This document shows positions 10,163 through 22,393 of a stretch of 64,000 nucleotides of DNA, piece by piece (the stretch's first letter is position 1; every line of letters begins with the position of its first letter). The stretch is from assembly GCA_023078555.1 (NCBI GenBank), contig CM041200.1, forward strand, positions 4,740,936-4,804,935. The letters are read 5' to 3'. The stretch comes from Ulva prolifera. Lineage: Eukaryota; Chlorophyta; Ulvophyceae; Ulvales; Ulvaceae. The notes below the pieces were generated by a model, which ran no database searches, had not been told where the DNA came from, and saw only the letters and a list, made by a program, of their open reading frames with translations. The translations under genes were made by a program, and so were the position numbers.

Positions 10163-10234
10163 ATGTTTGATGGACGTTTTCTCTCGGCTAAGAGGTCTGC
10201 AACGTGAGGGACAGAAAAGATGCATATGCCTCAC

Positions 10235-11668
10235 TACCTACACACGTTGCAGATGAGCTCTGATCAATAGCCTGTATCTTACAAGTTGCGCAACACCACT
10301 GCCGATGACGCAGACATCAACCGGCGAGCACTACAGATAAGCCACGCTTGAGGGGCGTCTTCATCTCAAATACCACTCTTTGTGCCACAGCCGCAGGCGC
10401 CGAGCCCCCGTACTTGATACACATCACTTTGGACACCACGCCACCCTTGCTAGCGTGCAGTCACGTCCAAGTTTAATTTGTGAGCATCAGAATAACAGCA
10501 GAAGCGCAACGAAGCCTCAGTGTGTTGTTTTCTTACGATTCGCCGCCGTTGTTGGTAAATTTTAATGCGTTCTGGTGCCGCTGTGGCGTCGCCTGACAGG
10601 TCAGCGGCTGCATTGCTCAGAAGCGCGTAGTTCCTTGGTAGTGCATCTCAAGTCATTCGGTTCTTGAAATTGGATTTTGCTGAACGGAATCGGGGCCTCC
10701 ACGCATCAGCCGGTCGGCTTGCGTGATGTGGACACATACAACTGCACTTTTCATGACGCATCCTGTCACCGCCAGCGAAAGAGATAGTAGTAAGTGATCC
10801 GGATAGAGACACCGATGAAGTGTCATAAGGTATGGCGCGAGGGTGCCTGGTCATGAGCTGCACACAACACTTACACAAAGTCCACTGCGGCCGGGGCGGG
10901 TGCCGACGTGTGCGGTTGTATGGATGTGTTGGTCCATGTTGCTGGTTGCAAGGGTGTGGATTGCCCTAATTCTTTCCCGCAATTCTGCCTGCCTCATTTG
11001 CTTTGTTCTTGTAGCACAAACACCATTGCTACCATGTGCAAACACATCATGATCTAGGTCACACTCTTCCGCAAACTCACCATGTGATCGGCGTCGAATC
11101 TCTGATCCGCGGCTATTGTAGCAGAACTGTTACGAGGAGCTGCACTGGTGGCCTTACACAGCTTGACGGTCCCTCCACGACGGCTGCATTCTCCATTTGA
11201 AGGACCTTGTCCCCCAACTGATGAGCGGCCATCGTAAGTCTTGTCCTCCTTCTTCGCGTCTGATCTCACCTTTATGCCGGTCTTCTTAAATGTGGCAACA
11301 GTTCGAATACTGTTCTCTGCGTGTACTTGCTTCTGCGAGATCTTGCAGTGCCCCCACAAGCACCATCCCCTCAAGAACAATGAGTCCTACTGCTTCACCT
11401 GCGACAACAAGGTGCCCTCCCCCCCTCTCCATGTGCCCCTGCTCCTCACAACTGCCGTCTCTGACGCCACCCGCATGCATTCTCGCTTGGCTGTTGTCCT
11501 TCGGTGCGGTGCATGCAGGACCGCCGGGGCTCGATGGTGCAGCAGCTTGCCTCGCTGCACGCTTGTGCTCCACATGTCCGCGCCGCTGCGGTAGCTGGGG
11601 GGGCATGCTGCAGTGCGCATGAGATACGACGCACCTGTAGTGACGTGGGCGGTGTGGGGTTGGTGCAG
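10235..11668. other. Gap with no assignable gene
   Basis: No gene is convincing here. One short plus-strand stretch (about 11325-11411) reads as a possible cysteine/histidine-rich exon (CFCEILQCPHKHHP then SYCFTCDNK) followed by a GTGCCC donor-like site. It could be a zinc-binding exon of an unrecognised or dead gene. The rest shows only short shadow frames. Confidence 0.4.
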
Positions 11669-11930
11669 GTGGACATCTGGAGCCTTGGCGTGCTGGCATG
11701 CGAGCGGCTCACCACAGAACGGCCGTTCAGCGGGCCGTTCAGCGGGCCATACATGAAGGCCGCACTGGAGATGATCATGCACAATCACGTCGTCTTCCTG
11801 TCCTTCGTGAGCCCCCTCGCGAAGGACTTGATGTCGCGCCGCCTCCAGAGTGACCCCTCCCGGCGGCCGACGGTGGATGAGCTGTAGACACACGCATGGC
11901 TAGCACGCTTGTATGACGGCGACATGTATG
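11669..11930 (+). pseudogene. Aurora-like protein kinase C-lobe fragment, broken
   Basis: After a TTGGTGCAG acceptor-like site the frame reads VDIWSLGVLACERL (kinase subdomain IX). An APE-distal helix and AKDLMSRRLQSDPSRRPTV follow, the pattern of subdomains X-XI, closest to Aurora kinases. The final motif is interrupted: DEL is followed by TAG (11885-11887) and then THAWLARLY in the same frame, where a leucine is expected. A 12-bp tandem duplication (near 11720-11745) inserts an extra FSGP after RPF. No upstream exon with the glycine loop, catalytic lysine, HRD or DFG motif can be found nearby. This is most likely a relic of a duplicated kinase gene. A sequencing error at the stop is the alternative. 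Confidence 0.65.
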
Positions 11931-14900
11931 TGCGGTGGCGATGCGAGATCTGGCGGCGACGCGCGGCTCTGGCGGTACGAGGAACGTGGACTGCCCCGCG
12001 CGCGAAGTGTGCATCGTAGGCGTCCCACTCAGCGCGGGGGTGCACCTAACCAGGTTGGGAGTGGCCGGGTGCAGACGAGAGTTGGAGGACACGAGGACGT
12101 GGCCGGTGACGGCGCGCTGACCTGCGCATGATGCCCATCAGATCAGTCTGCACTGCGTCTGACTGGTGCTGCTCCATGGCTGGGGCGACATCGATTGATT
12201 TCTTGGGTGTGATCAGCATCAGCGAGGGCGCAGCGGCGCTGGATCGTATGGTGTGATGTGATTCTGCAATATGTGTGGGGTGGGAGTGTGCGGACATTGT
12301 GGGGCCAGTAGGAATGGTGGTGCAGCCGCTGTAGGATAGGATGAGCGATAGAAGGGTGCTAGGACTAATTCTCTTCAGGTTTCTCCATTACTTGAGAAGG
12401 TTGCGCTCGGTGGGTGTTGTGAGATTGGAATGATCGGCATGGAGGAGCCAGCGCCTTGATGTGATCTTGATGCGGCGCAGGTGGAAAGTCAGAGGATGAG
12501 CACCCTCGGGCCAGCATACTGCACTAGAGGGGTGATCAATGGGAACAGCAGTGGTTGAATTGTAGCCACACGACTGCCAGGCAAGTCCAGATCATCGCAG
12601 TGCAGGGGTGGAATCATGGAAGCATGGCAACGCAGTGTTTGCATGTGGTCCGGTGATTCAGAACAACAGGGTCCAAATGGGTGCACATAGTCAGGATCGT
12701 TGCTGACCACGCATCGAACATATTCAACTCATCTTGGGAGGTGGTGCACGACATAGTCTCACATGCCTGGACGTTATGGTCAACAGTGAACTTTGCAACG
12801 ATGGCGGTGCAGCAGCATGGCAGGCCGCATACATGCGGCAGTCAAGCATGAATTCTTGTTGGACGTGTATGCATGCCGTCTAAAGTCGCTCAATATGAAG
12901 AAAGGCAGCAACAGTCTTCGGTGCTGTGACCACAATGGCACTTACTCCCCGAGGACATTCTCTGAGGGCAACAGAGCGAAGCATGCCAGGCTGACACACC
13001 GGGCACTTCCGCAGGCACTTCACCAATCTCACACGCTGGGGTACACACACCAGCCCAGTGCATTTCAGCTGCCCGGACGTCAGTCACAGCTCCTGCTCTA
13101 CCTGCACAGATGCCATCAAGCAGGCAGAGGACTTACATGTGGTGCTGCGCAGACTTGAGGATGGAGATCCCAGAGGCGGAGAAGCACAGGTGGTTTGAGG
13201 CATGTTTGCAATCTCTGGCAGAGCAGGTACCTCGATTGAAGCGGAGCATGGCTAGGCACTCAGTGAACAGCAAGTCTGTGGCTGATCAGTCAACGCCAGT
13301 GCACGAGGGTTGCCAGCCTCGTTTGTAGTGTACGTATGCATGACCGAAAAGCAGCCAGCCACATCCAGTTGAACATTGACAGCTCCGATTTATGCAGCAG
13401 CTGCCACTCAACAATGTCCATTCACAATTGTCAGCATGAAAGCTGTACACCGCTATACACCGCTGTACACGAATAGAATCTGTTCATGCTGTACAGCTTT
13501 AAATTGATTCGCTGTGGACCAGTCAAAATGTGTTCACTGGAATCCTGACCCAGTAAGGAACATGGAGTATGTCAGCCTGCCTAAGGACCATAGGTGGTAC
13601 CACCCAGCTGAAGTGGGAAACACAGAGCAGCCGGAATTGTGATGATAGACGACCACATGTGTTGACAGATGAGCTGCACCCAAGCACCAGCATTCACACG
13701 ATGCAAGGTGAAGCTTGTGCGTTGGCATCCTAGGTGTGCTACCTGCCTCCCGACTTTGTCCCTGTAACACAAAGCTTCAGTATGCAAAGTCCACTGCCCT
13801 GTCAGAAAGGGCGCCCTTTCTTGCGCAATGCATGTACAGCTAACAGCTCCCCTTTAGGCTCGCACTGGGGCAACATAGAAATGGTAGTGCATGTGCAGGA
13901 TGCACATAAAGTGAATAAGGGAGGTATGCATACCCCATGCCAGTGCCTGCAGGCAGAACTGTAGCACTGGTTGCATGGAACCCTGACGCAGAAGTACTTT
14001 GCATAATTTATATCAACCTCACAGAGTGCATGCATCATCCCCAGTATGCATGTGGTGGTGAGACCGTGGCACATGCTTCCCAGCCATGATGGCTGTTGCA
14101 TTGCCATGCTGAATTGGGATGAATTTCCAAAATTCTATGGTGGTGTAGACTGCGGCTAGTATTAGCTCAACCAGATGCATGACACTACCATGCTCGCAGG
14201 CCGTGTACAGCGGGCCCGGCAGGAGGTCGCTGCCACAACAACATAACAGTGGTACAACACGCCGTTTATCCATGATGTAGATGCAGATGGTCAAGCCTTG
14301 CGGCGGCAAAGGTGCGAGTCGCTCTGTCAGGGCCACCTGCACAGCACAGCACAGCACAGAACAGCACAGCACAGCACAGCACAGCACAGCACAGCCTACA
14401 CCGGGCGGCAACACGTAGCAGGCAGTCCCGTGCACGTGTGATCGGGTGGCTGCGGAAGCATCCGAGTGCTTGCGCGTGCGCGGTTGGGGGTTGGTGTCGA
14501 GCGGGGTATCTTCGGTGCCCTGTGTTGCAAGGACAAATTCAGTGAGGCAGGAGGCACTGTTATCGCAGCGAACAGCTCAACAGGGTCCGCAGTGCATAGA
14601 AGACTTCTAATTTACAATACATCCGAGAGACAGCTATCTCACAGCTATCTCACAGCTGAAGACAGCAAGCATTCCCCTCCACCCAGCAATCGACCGGCCG
14701 ATGCCGGCACCGCGCAAAGCAATAGCACTCATCATATACACAAAGGTAACAGCATCTTGCCAGTGTGTAGCGATGATCTGAGGTGCGGCGATCCCATTAG
14801 ATTGCGCGACTGTCGCCTGGTGGGGCAAGATTAGTCCTGGCCTGAGGAGCTCCTGGAAATCCCCCGTGATGTATGGCTTTTGTCTACAGAAATCAAGTTC

Positions 14901-16072
14901 TGACGGGCAACACCGCATGTTCCGCGCGCGAGACACGAACAGGAACACCACACATGTAATCATGCGTACATACTGTAATAGAACCGCAAGCAACCGCTAA
15001 CACTCCACACAGAACACACCGATAGCGCTGTCCATGTACAATGCACGCCATGGCCGGCACCAACACCGGCCATGCACGCGCGTGCATGCGCCCACCCCAC
15101 TCCGCAGCACCATCGCCCAAGGCGCACGCGGCTCGGGCATCAAGGCAAGCACACAGCCATCAATTGCGGCGGGCGGATCGGCCCAGACCCCAACCCACTC
15201 CTCCTCACCCTCCCTGGCTCCCTTGCGGCATGGAGCACGCCCACGGCGTCCCCACTCGACCTCTCCCAGACAACAGGCCACATGCCGATGCTTGTCCAGG
15301 CCGGCACCCATCCCGCAGCGGCCGGTGCCAGAGGGGGGCAGACCTGGCGAGAGCTGCAATATGCAGCTGCACTGTTGCCGCATGGACAGGGCCGAGGAGT
15401 CAAGCCACGACCACCACGGCACGATAATGCGTCAACGCTCACACTTGCCTATCAGCTGCTGCGCATGGGGCATGGCTGGACAAGTACAGTGACGGCGCGG
15501 TGGCGCACCATCTTCGGTGTGGCCGACATTGGTCAGCGGACAGATGGGAGGAGCATTGCTGTGTTGGGAAGCGCGAGGGCTGGATTATGTGTGACACCCT
15601 GCCACGGCCCCACCCTTAGGTGTCTTGGTTTCCAAAGTGACACGCGACACAAACTTGTTTTTGGCATGATGTCTGTCACAACGTTTGACTGTCCGCTGCA
15701 ATACATGCACAGGATGCTCAAGTGTATGAGGGCAGATTCATGCTTTCACGCGAATGTGCCTACGTGGCAGTGTACATACGCTTCTTCAACGCGTAAGTTC
15801 AACAGCGATTTTTTTACAACGCAGTCGATTTCCTGAGAAGGTGCCAACTGCAGTGCTGGAGTGACCAGCTGGTCACCATCGCCACATCGCCACGGGAGGC
15901 CCTGGGCACCGCACAGCAAACGGTTGCACGACCACGTCATGAGTGAGGTACTAGCAATTCCACCGCCGACAATTCCATCGCCAATAGTGAATCTGCGGCC
16001 CACTGCAACAGCGGTCTGCAAGCTCTCACCTGACTGCGCTCTGGCGAATCTACGCACAGAGTTGCGCGAAGC
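11931..16072. other. Gene-poor stretch with simple repeats
   Basis: No complete gene is supported. A possible short exon lies at 13153-13328 (plus strand): after an AG acceptor it reads LRMEIPEAEKHRWFEACLQ and has a donor-like GTACCT at about 13228 or a stop at 13326. Its source gene is not recognised. An (ACAGC)n microsatellite is at about 14337-14396, and short repeats (ACAGCTATCTC) lie near 14633-14655. The remainder is rich in TGCATGC-type words and shadow frames. Confidence 0.45.
14337..14396. repeat. ACAGC pentanucleotide microsatellite
   Basis: About eleven tandem ACAGC units lie here, with one variant unit (AGAAC) near the start. Confidence 0.95.
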
Positions 16073-17593
16073 ATGGCTGCATCTCTCCGGCTTGTCTGCA
16101 CAGTTGCCCCCCGGAGACAACATACCTTATGCCGCACTATGTCAATTTGTGCGCGTGTGCTCCTTTCGGCGGATGATGCTGCTGCATTCCGCGATGTGAA
16201 GGTGCTGATCTCGGAACGCCTGCCAACGAACCAGATTATCCTTGACCGCCTCCACATTGAGATCCACGTCCGGCACGCTCACTTGATATTTCTCTCTTAT
16301 GGTGATCATCTGCAGCTCAAAGGATGTGAAACTGTGGTTGCTGACAGCAAAGATGTGGTAGCTGGTGTTGGCAGCTTTGACAGGGATGCGTTCCGGTCAT
16401 CAATGCACTCATCAGAGCTCGGCAAGGTCCTGCTGTGTGCCAGTAGACTGACATCCACACAGACATTTCTGCAAGACAACAGGCAATACCTACCACGAGG
16501 TACGCCTCAGCTGCGCTGCAGGGTGTGCTAGGCTAAACGGTGCAGATCGAAACCGGAGTGCACCTGCAGGGACTGTTTGCATAGCTGACGTGCAAGACAG
16601 CGGGAAGGGCCGCCGTGGGAATACGTGGACTTCTCCTGAGGGATGTCTAATGGTTTCTGTGCTGTTAGGAAACTGGGTGCAAGGTTCGTCCTGGCGATTC
16701 GTGTTTGCCTGCTGAAGTAGCGTGTCAACCAACTAATAACTGCGACTCAGCAGACTGGCACAGCAGGTCACATATCGCCTCAGGGAGCGTCTTCGCCCAC
16801 TATTCTTCATATTATGCAGGTGATCAGATGCAATTTGTCCAATACGTGTCTGGGCTGGCCGTTGTGTCTGCCCTTCAGGAGATAATTGACCAATCATTGG
16901 GCGTCCCTGGTTCCCTTGAATCATTCCCTGTCAGGCTGAAGTGGCCAAACGATATATACGTCCAGACAAGTGATCAAGGTCTGCTGAAGATTGGTGGTGT
17001 TCTAGTCACAGCCGTGCATCAGGGATCCGACATCTGTGCATGTGTCGGCTTGGGACTGAACGTATCAAACCGTGAGCCTACTACATGTGTGCACTCCGTC
17101 CTGGAGGACATCATAGGCGTAAGCAAATTGAGTTCACAGCTTCAATCTGATGCTAGCAGAGAGCGCATCCTAGCCATATTTCTGAGTCACCTGGAAGAAC
17201 TCATTCAGGTGCAATCGACCTTTCGATGTTCCTCGAGGCGATCAGATAACGTCCGTGCACACCTGTGCACTAACGTAGTCAAGGGTTGCTGTGTTGCAGG
17301 TTCTCCAACAGCAGGGATTCAGTGCGTTGCATAGCACATACCGACGGTATTGGTTACATGAACATCAACAGTTGCACATTGGAGACGATAAAGTGTGTAT
17401 CTGTTGACAGATCCTACAACCACAGCTGTGCCGTTTGTTTCATGTGTCAGACATGCAGGTTCCCATGACTGTGCAAGGTCTGTCCAAGGAGGGCTACTTG
17501 AGAGCAGTCGATGCATCCGGACAGGTGCATGTGCTGCATCCTGATGGCAACAGCTTGGACATGATGTCTGGCCTGGTGTCCAAGAAAGTGTGA
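16073..17593 (+). CDS. HCS1: Biotin-protein ligase / holocarboxylase synthetase
   Basis: The enzyme activates biotin with ATP and attaches it to a lysine of carboxylases such as acetyl-CoA carboxylase. Readable exons are about 16073-16499 (SELGKVLLCASRLTST), 16570 to about 16652 (TVCIADVQDSGKGRRGNTW, the biotinyl-AMP loop region), about 16820-17208 (LKWPNDIYV, LLKIGGVLV, VGLGLNVSN), 17300-17392 (QQGFSALHSTYRRYWL) and 17459-17593 (MTVQGLSKEGY and LHPDGNSLD, the C-terminal domain, stop TGA). The junctions at 16499/16570, 17208/17300 and 17392/17459 keep phase. The loop reads GKGRRG where GRGR is usual. The N-terminal extension resembles plant HCS rather than bacterial BirA, and there is no DNA-binding domain. 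The start could be ATG 16073 or 16142. The link between the 16570 and 16820 exons is unclear. Confidence 0.92.
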
Positions 17594-17809
17594 GACGTTT
17601 CCACCGAACCACTGAACACCTATGATGCATGCTCCCAGGTGGTCTTGAGCCTCGCTCATGCCTAAAGGACGCACTGAAGAGCTAGCACGCAAGCGTACTA
17701 ACGTACTGTTAGTGATCCAGATTCCATGAATGCGCAATCTTGAGTCCAGTGGTGCAGGCATGCGGTGAGCCAATGCATTCTCCAACACTTGGTAGGTGCA
17801 ACTTCGCAA

Positions 17810-19497
17810 TCATGCATCACTGTCTTCAGAGTCGCCCTGGTTTAAGAACCCCGGGGCACGTACCCCGGTCCCAAGCGAGAAGCTAGGAAGCTTTGCATAA
17901 GCTGGAGCACCACTGCTGCCCGGTCGAGGAGACGGCAACGACCCCCCCGGTTTGATTTCAGGTCTTGACTGTGACTCACTTTCGTTCAGAGCTTTTGATA
18001 TGGTGCCCACCGGCTTTCCCTGTGAGCGAGGAGTGTCAATCTGTAATTCTACAGCCACGGCATCGGCCTCCTCGCTGTGCTTGGTTGTGTTTCCTGAGGT
18101 TGTACCAGCCTGTACTCCTTCAGCGGCACGATCGTCTCTCTGCAGTGAGCAAAGTTTTGTAAAAGATGCGTATGTGCAGGGACTCATCAGTGTGTGTACC
18201 ATGCAACACATCCAAAAGAGCACCTGAGCAGTGTCTTTTGCTGTTGGGCTGGCAGGCACAGACGGATGTTCCTGCTTGCTCGGAGCAAGGTCAGTAGTAG
18301 TGGACGCAAATGTTGTCGAACGGGTCTGTGATGGTGGGATCTTGCTTTCTGCCTTTTCAGAGAGTGTGGGAGGCAGTCCCGACTGATCCTGATCTGTGGC
18401 GCCAGTAGCTTTGCCAGCTTTGCAGACTCTAGCAGCTGGTGGCGGTGACGGTGGCAAGTCCTTTGGAGGTCTCGGATAGCCACCCTGCACCGCAGGAGGT
18501 GTCTATCACCTGCCACAAGCCGCACTTTCAGGCTGTGGGCACGCTCTCCTGTCACCATTGTCCTGTTCCCGATTTCTAACCAAGCCACAATGATGTCGTG
18601 CGCCAGTGGCTGATGTCCAAGTAACAATGCAGCACATGTTTAGCACGATGGCAATGGTGCATATGCCTCGATCCAGGCATGTCTCCGACCAACATCGATT
18701 TCGTTCTTGAGGCACACATTTGGCATCAATGCGGGCTGTATGGTTTCCATGCCGGGATCCTCCTCAACCGCATAGGGATTGCTGTAAGACTTGAAACTTG
18801 GCATTCCCGACTCTGTGATTGCGCCAGACAGTCCTTGCTCCATAACACTCATATCAGGCAGGTGTGATCCTGTGTCATGAAGCCGTTGCGAACGCGATTT
18901 CTGGGATCTAGCAGGCTGCTGGGATGTCTGTTCACCAGATGTAGACATAGGGTCAACCAGGAGTGGAAGGTATCCAAGCAGCGTGATTATCGCGCCCGCT
19001 AACGTCCCGTTCGCAGCGCTTTCAGCTATCTGCAGTATCATGTATGGTCGTCATGGTTGATGGAGAGTCAGGTCCACCTTGTGCAGAGATAGCTGGCATA
19101 CCTGTGCAGACTGCAGCTGGACGGCCCTGTCACATGAGACCATAAGCAACGTTGCTGATATATACCGGAAAGGTTCTATGTCAGCTTTCATCGCAGATGT
19201 ACTGCCATAGCAGCGGGCTAGCCAGAGCGCACATACAGCTGAGTGGAATAGCAGTGTCCACCAGAGCATTCCTGTGGCCCTGGAGTCGATTTTTGACTCC
19301 AATGCACACAGGCTGACGAAGAATATAAATAGACCACAGAAGTTCAAAGTCCAGGCGCTTGAGCGCCACATGGAAGCCGCATCAGGACAGCCACTGATCG
19401 ATTTGAACTTACTCCGCACACTGATCATGAGCTGACGCACACGGGATGCCAGTGTGCTGGCTCCTCCATCATCAATGACACTTGGTTGCATATTCAC
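17810..19497 (-). CDS. Multi-spanning membrane protein of unknown function
   Basis: I do not recognise this protein. Four exons are proposed: 19497-19102, 19029-18694, 18484-18224 and 18139-17810. The first junction has donor GTATGC and acceptor ACTGCAG, the last has donor GTGCTC and acceptor CACTGCAG. All introns are phase 0, and the total is 440 residues. The N-terminal half has about four hydrophobic segments (around FCGLFIFFVSLCALE, LWWTLLFHSAVCALWLA, FRYISATLLMVSC and LAGAIITLLGYLPLLV). The C-terminal half is long, polar and rich in proline and serine, ending GDSEDSDA. It is convergent with the biotin ligase, whose stop is 217 bp away, and divergent from the RraA-like gene. The polar tail suggests a cytosolic regulatory region, but no function can be assigned. 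Confidence 0.65.
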
Positions 19498-20159
19498 GAG
19501 ATTGAATGAATGAGCTGTTTTGCCTTCTCGTGCTTGAGGTAGCGGCTACAGACTGTTGTTGATTTTCGTCTAGTCCGTACCAAAATGAGAATTACAAGCA
19601 TGTCCTATGGATCTTTGATGTGCATTTCGTATTCAAACATGCTTGACGTCCCGATGAATATCCCTTTCTTACGCCGTGCGGCATATTTACAACTCCCCCG
19701 CGGACAAGATACAGATAGCCACTTTAACGCACCATGCCGTGCCGCGCCTAACGACACTGTCGTGCACTTGCTGAATATGTACAAGCAATTCGAAACAGTG
19801 AGGCAGTGAAGTTGCGCTGCTCCACGTAGTAACTCGGCTCGGCGCTGACAATTGGGCTTCACATCTCACGTCCAGACTGGCAAAAGCCGATCCTACAGCC
19901 TGTGACATCGAAACCATGTCGCAAGCGCTGCCATACGGCATGATTGGTCTGAGGCTGGGCATTCGAGCCTTTGATCGCTGGGCATTCACTGCAGGTCGGT
20001 GCTGCTACAGCTTGCTCATTTAGTACTACTGACTGTGCAGCGACACACAGCATGGCCATGCGCGCGTCAGTGATTGACCAGTGACTGCAATCGACCACGG
20101 GTGAGTGGGTGCGACTGTCATCGTCCGAAGACCGCATTTGGCATGCAGGAACTCGGTGT
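19498..20159. other. Divergent intergenic region
   Basis: This 0.66-kb stretch lies between two genes transcribed away from each other (the membrane protein on the left, the RraA-like protein on the right), so both promoters should be here. No TATA box or other motif stands out. Short frames in it do not look coding. Confidence 0.5.
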
Positions 20160-21632
20160 ATGTCTGCTGCACCTAAAACGTCGGTACCACCCCCTGATAT
20201 GGCACGAGGGGCGACCGCAGATCTTTGCGATGTGCATTATCCCGATCCCGTCGACGTGGTCGTGGAGCCCAAAGTCCAGATTATGGCACCTGGATTCAAG
20301 TGCGTGCTTTGTGCCCATGGAGATGAAGCATCACTATTACCCACAACAACTCAGCAGCACTTCCACAGTGCAGGGATTTGGGTGGCAATCTCAGGTTCTC
20401 CGGCCAGGCTGCGACGGTGAAATGCTTTGAGAATAACCCTCTCGTGCGGGCGGTGAGCCGACTCGGACTTCGGAAGCATGGTGAGTGTCAGGCCTGCACG
20501 CACACCATGGGCAGCAAGCTGACGACACCATCATGCAGGCGCTTGAGGAAGAAGGCAAGGGGAGAGTTCTGGTTGTGGATACAGGCGGATCAATGAGATG
20601 CGCTGTCCTCGGAGACAATCTCGCCGCCATGGGCGTCAAGAACGGGTGGAATGTATGCCCTGCATGCTGCCTGTGATGGGCTACTTGACACATTCCACAT
20701 CCTCACGCGATTGCAACAGGCTTCCTGGCCCCTCTGGTTATCGTATCTGCAGCACTGGATACACTACAGCTTATGCGCCTGCCCATGCACGCTTGGGGGC
20801 TGGACCACAGCATAGTGTTCTACAAGCATAATCTCGGAGAGGCAAGCAGCACCGCGGGGACCATGTGCAAGGCCACAAGCGCCACAGCAGATGAGGACAC
20901 ACAGCAAACCGGTATACACAGCGAAATGTGTGGCTGTGTGGCATGCTGTTGCTGTGTCGCACTGCAGCAGCAGCCCGGTTGACGACCCAAACGAGGGTGT
21001 GTGTATGTGCAGGGCGTCATCGTGAATGGCTGCATCCGTGACTCTCAAGACATCGGGGAGATGAGCCTAGGCGTCAAGGCACTCGGCACACACCCCCTGA
21101 AGAGCAGCAAGCGAGATCCCGGCTTGCGGGATGTGCCCGTCTCGTTTGCAGGTGCACAGCCCAGACCACTCTGCCATGACTGATGGCTACTGCCGTTACA
21201 TGCAGCTGTTATGTGCACACTCATGTCTTCGCAGACCACATTTCATCAGAATACATAGCATTTAATCAGCCTACACACAGCAATCAGTCGGACCTGCATG
21301 CTCTCTCCCGCACAAGCCGCATGCTCTTCTCCACTGCTGTACATGTCTACGTATCAGCGAATCGGCGTATCGGAGGGCCATGGCCATTGGCACACTAGCT
21401 TTGCCCTGAGCGTTGCTTTCACTGTGAAGTCTTGCCCACCTTTCCAGACACATGCAATGTCGATCAACAGTTCGTGCTGGCACGCTGGCGGATACGAGGA
21501 CAGCTGTGAGATGTTCACTCCTGCCGTTGCTGACCGGTGCAGTGGCCCTGTGCAGGTGTAACGATTTTGCCTGGGGACTGGGTGTATGCTGATAAGGACG
21601 GCGTCCTAGTATCACCAGAGGCACTGACATGA
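20160..21632 (+). CDS. RraA-like protein (HMG/CHA aldolase family)
   Basis: The family includes bacterial RraA, which inhibits RNase E, and 4-hydroxy-4-methyl-2-oxoglutarate aldolases. Plant members have shown aldolase activity. Five exons fit exactly: 20160-20299, 20374-20452, 20515-20652, 21013-21151 and 21556-21632, giving 190 residues. Family landmarks appear in order: [82 protein letters not shown] and [14 protein letters not shown]. The arginine and aspartate in CIRD correspond to the substrate and metal site of the aldolases. No organelle-targeting extension is seen if translation starts at 20160. An upstream in-frame ATG at 20109 would add 17 residues. Confidence 0.93.
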
Positions 21633-22393
21633 AATCCCATGACCCATGACCTGGCGTAGAGATGACCCGAACTCGCTGTGATGCTATAAGGCCAGGCTGG
21701 CGCATACATGCTCGAGTGAGGCGGTGTGTTGTATTATGCTGTGCCCGACAGCGTGTAAATCCGAGGGACTGCCAGGGGTCAAGACTGCTGTGTATGCGGG
21801 CCGAGTTGCTTGCATGCAGAGTGTGTCGCGTTGTCCCGTGCTGCAGGCAATTGTCGCCCCACCTGGAGGTTGGTATCAACATGTAAACAAGATATCCCGT
21901 GGTTCTGAAAATGTGCAATCATGCCAGGCCTCGGCTGCAATAGCAATGTGTCGAAGCAATGGCGCACGAGCTCAATGTGTCTGGAGGCGCATGCTGAAAT
22001 GGTTCCCCAAGCTGACTCGGCAGATAGTACGCGGATGGCTACAAGGAGGCCTTAGGGAACATCCGAAGACGCACGCAACGCATGTCGTCCTCGAGCATTC
22101 GAAAAACAATAGTACACGTTATCTGCAGGTGTTCGGCTGCTGCGCTGCTTGCTGCGGCAGTTTCCCATCAAGATGCTACCGACACCCATCGTTCCGGAGG
22201 TTGCATCACGCGCTATGCTCGCAAATCAATGCATGATATAGTTGGAACCCGTTCAGTGAGACTAACGATGTAGTTGTCATTGCGCTGCTGTAGATTCAGA
22301 TACGGTCGGCCGTTGCCGCGAGCCGTGAGCCGTATCGTAGCGCTCTTTGTAGCAGGCACTTGTGACAACAACAATTGAAGAGGATTCCGAAGT
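21633..22393. other. Intergenic stretch
   Basis: This lies between the stop of the RraA-like gene and the proposed start of the next plus-strand gene. A TGTAA motif near 21753, the usual poly(A) signal of chlorophytes, could end the upstream transcript. No further gene is visible. Confidence 0.4.

Noticed and set aside
14312-14435. Coding frames across the ACAGC repeat
   Set aside because: They encode only monotonous repeats produced by a microsatellite.
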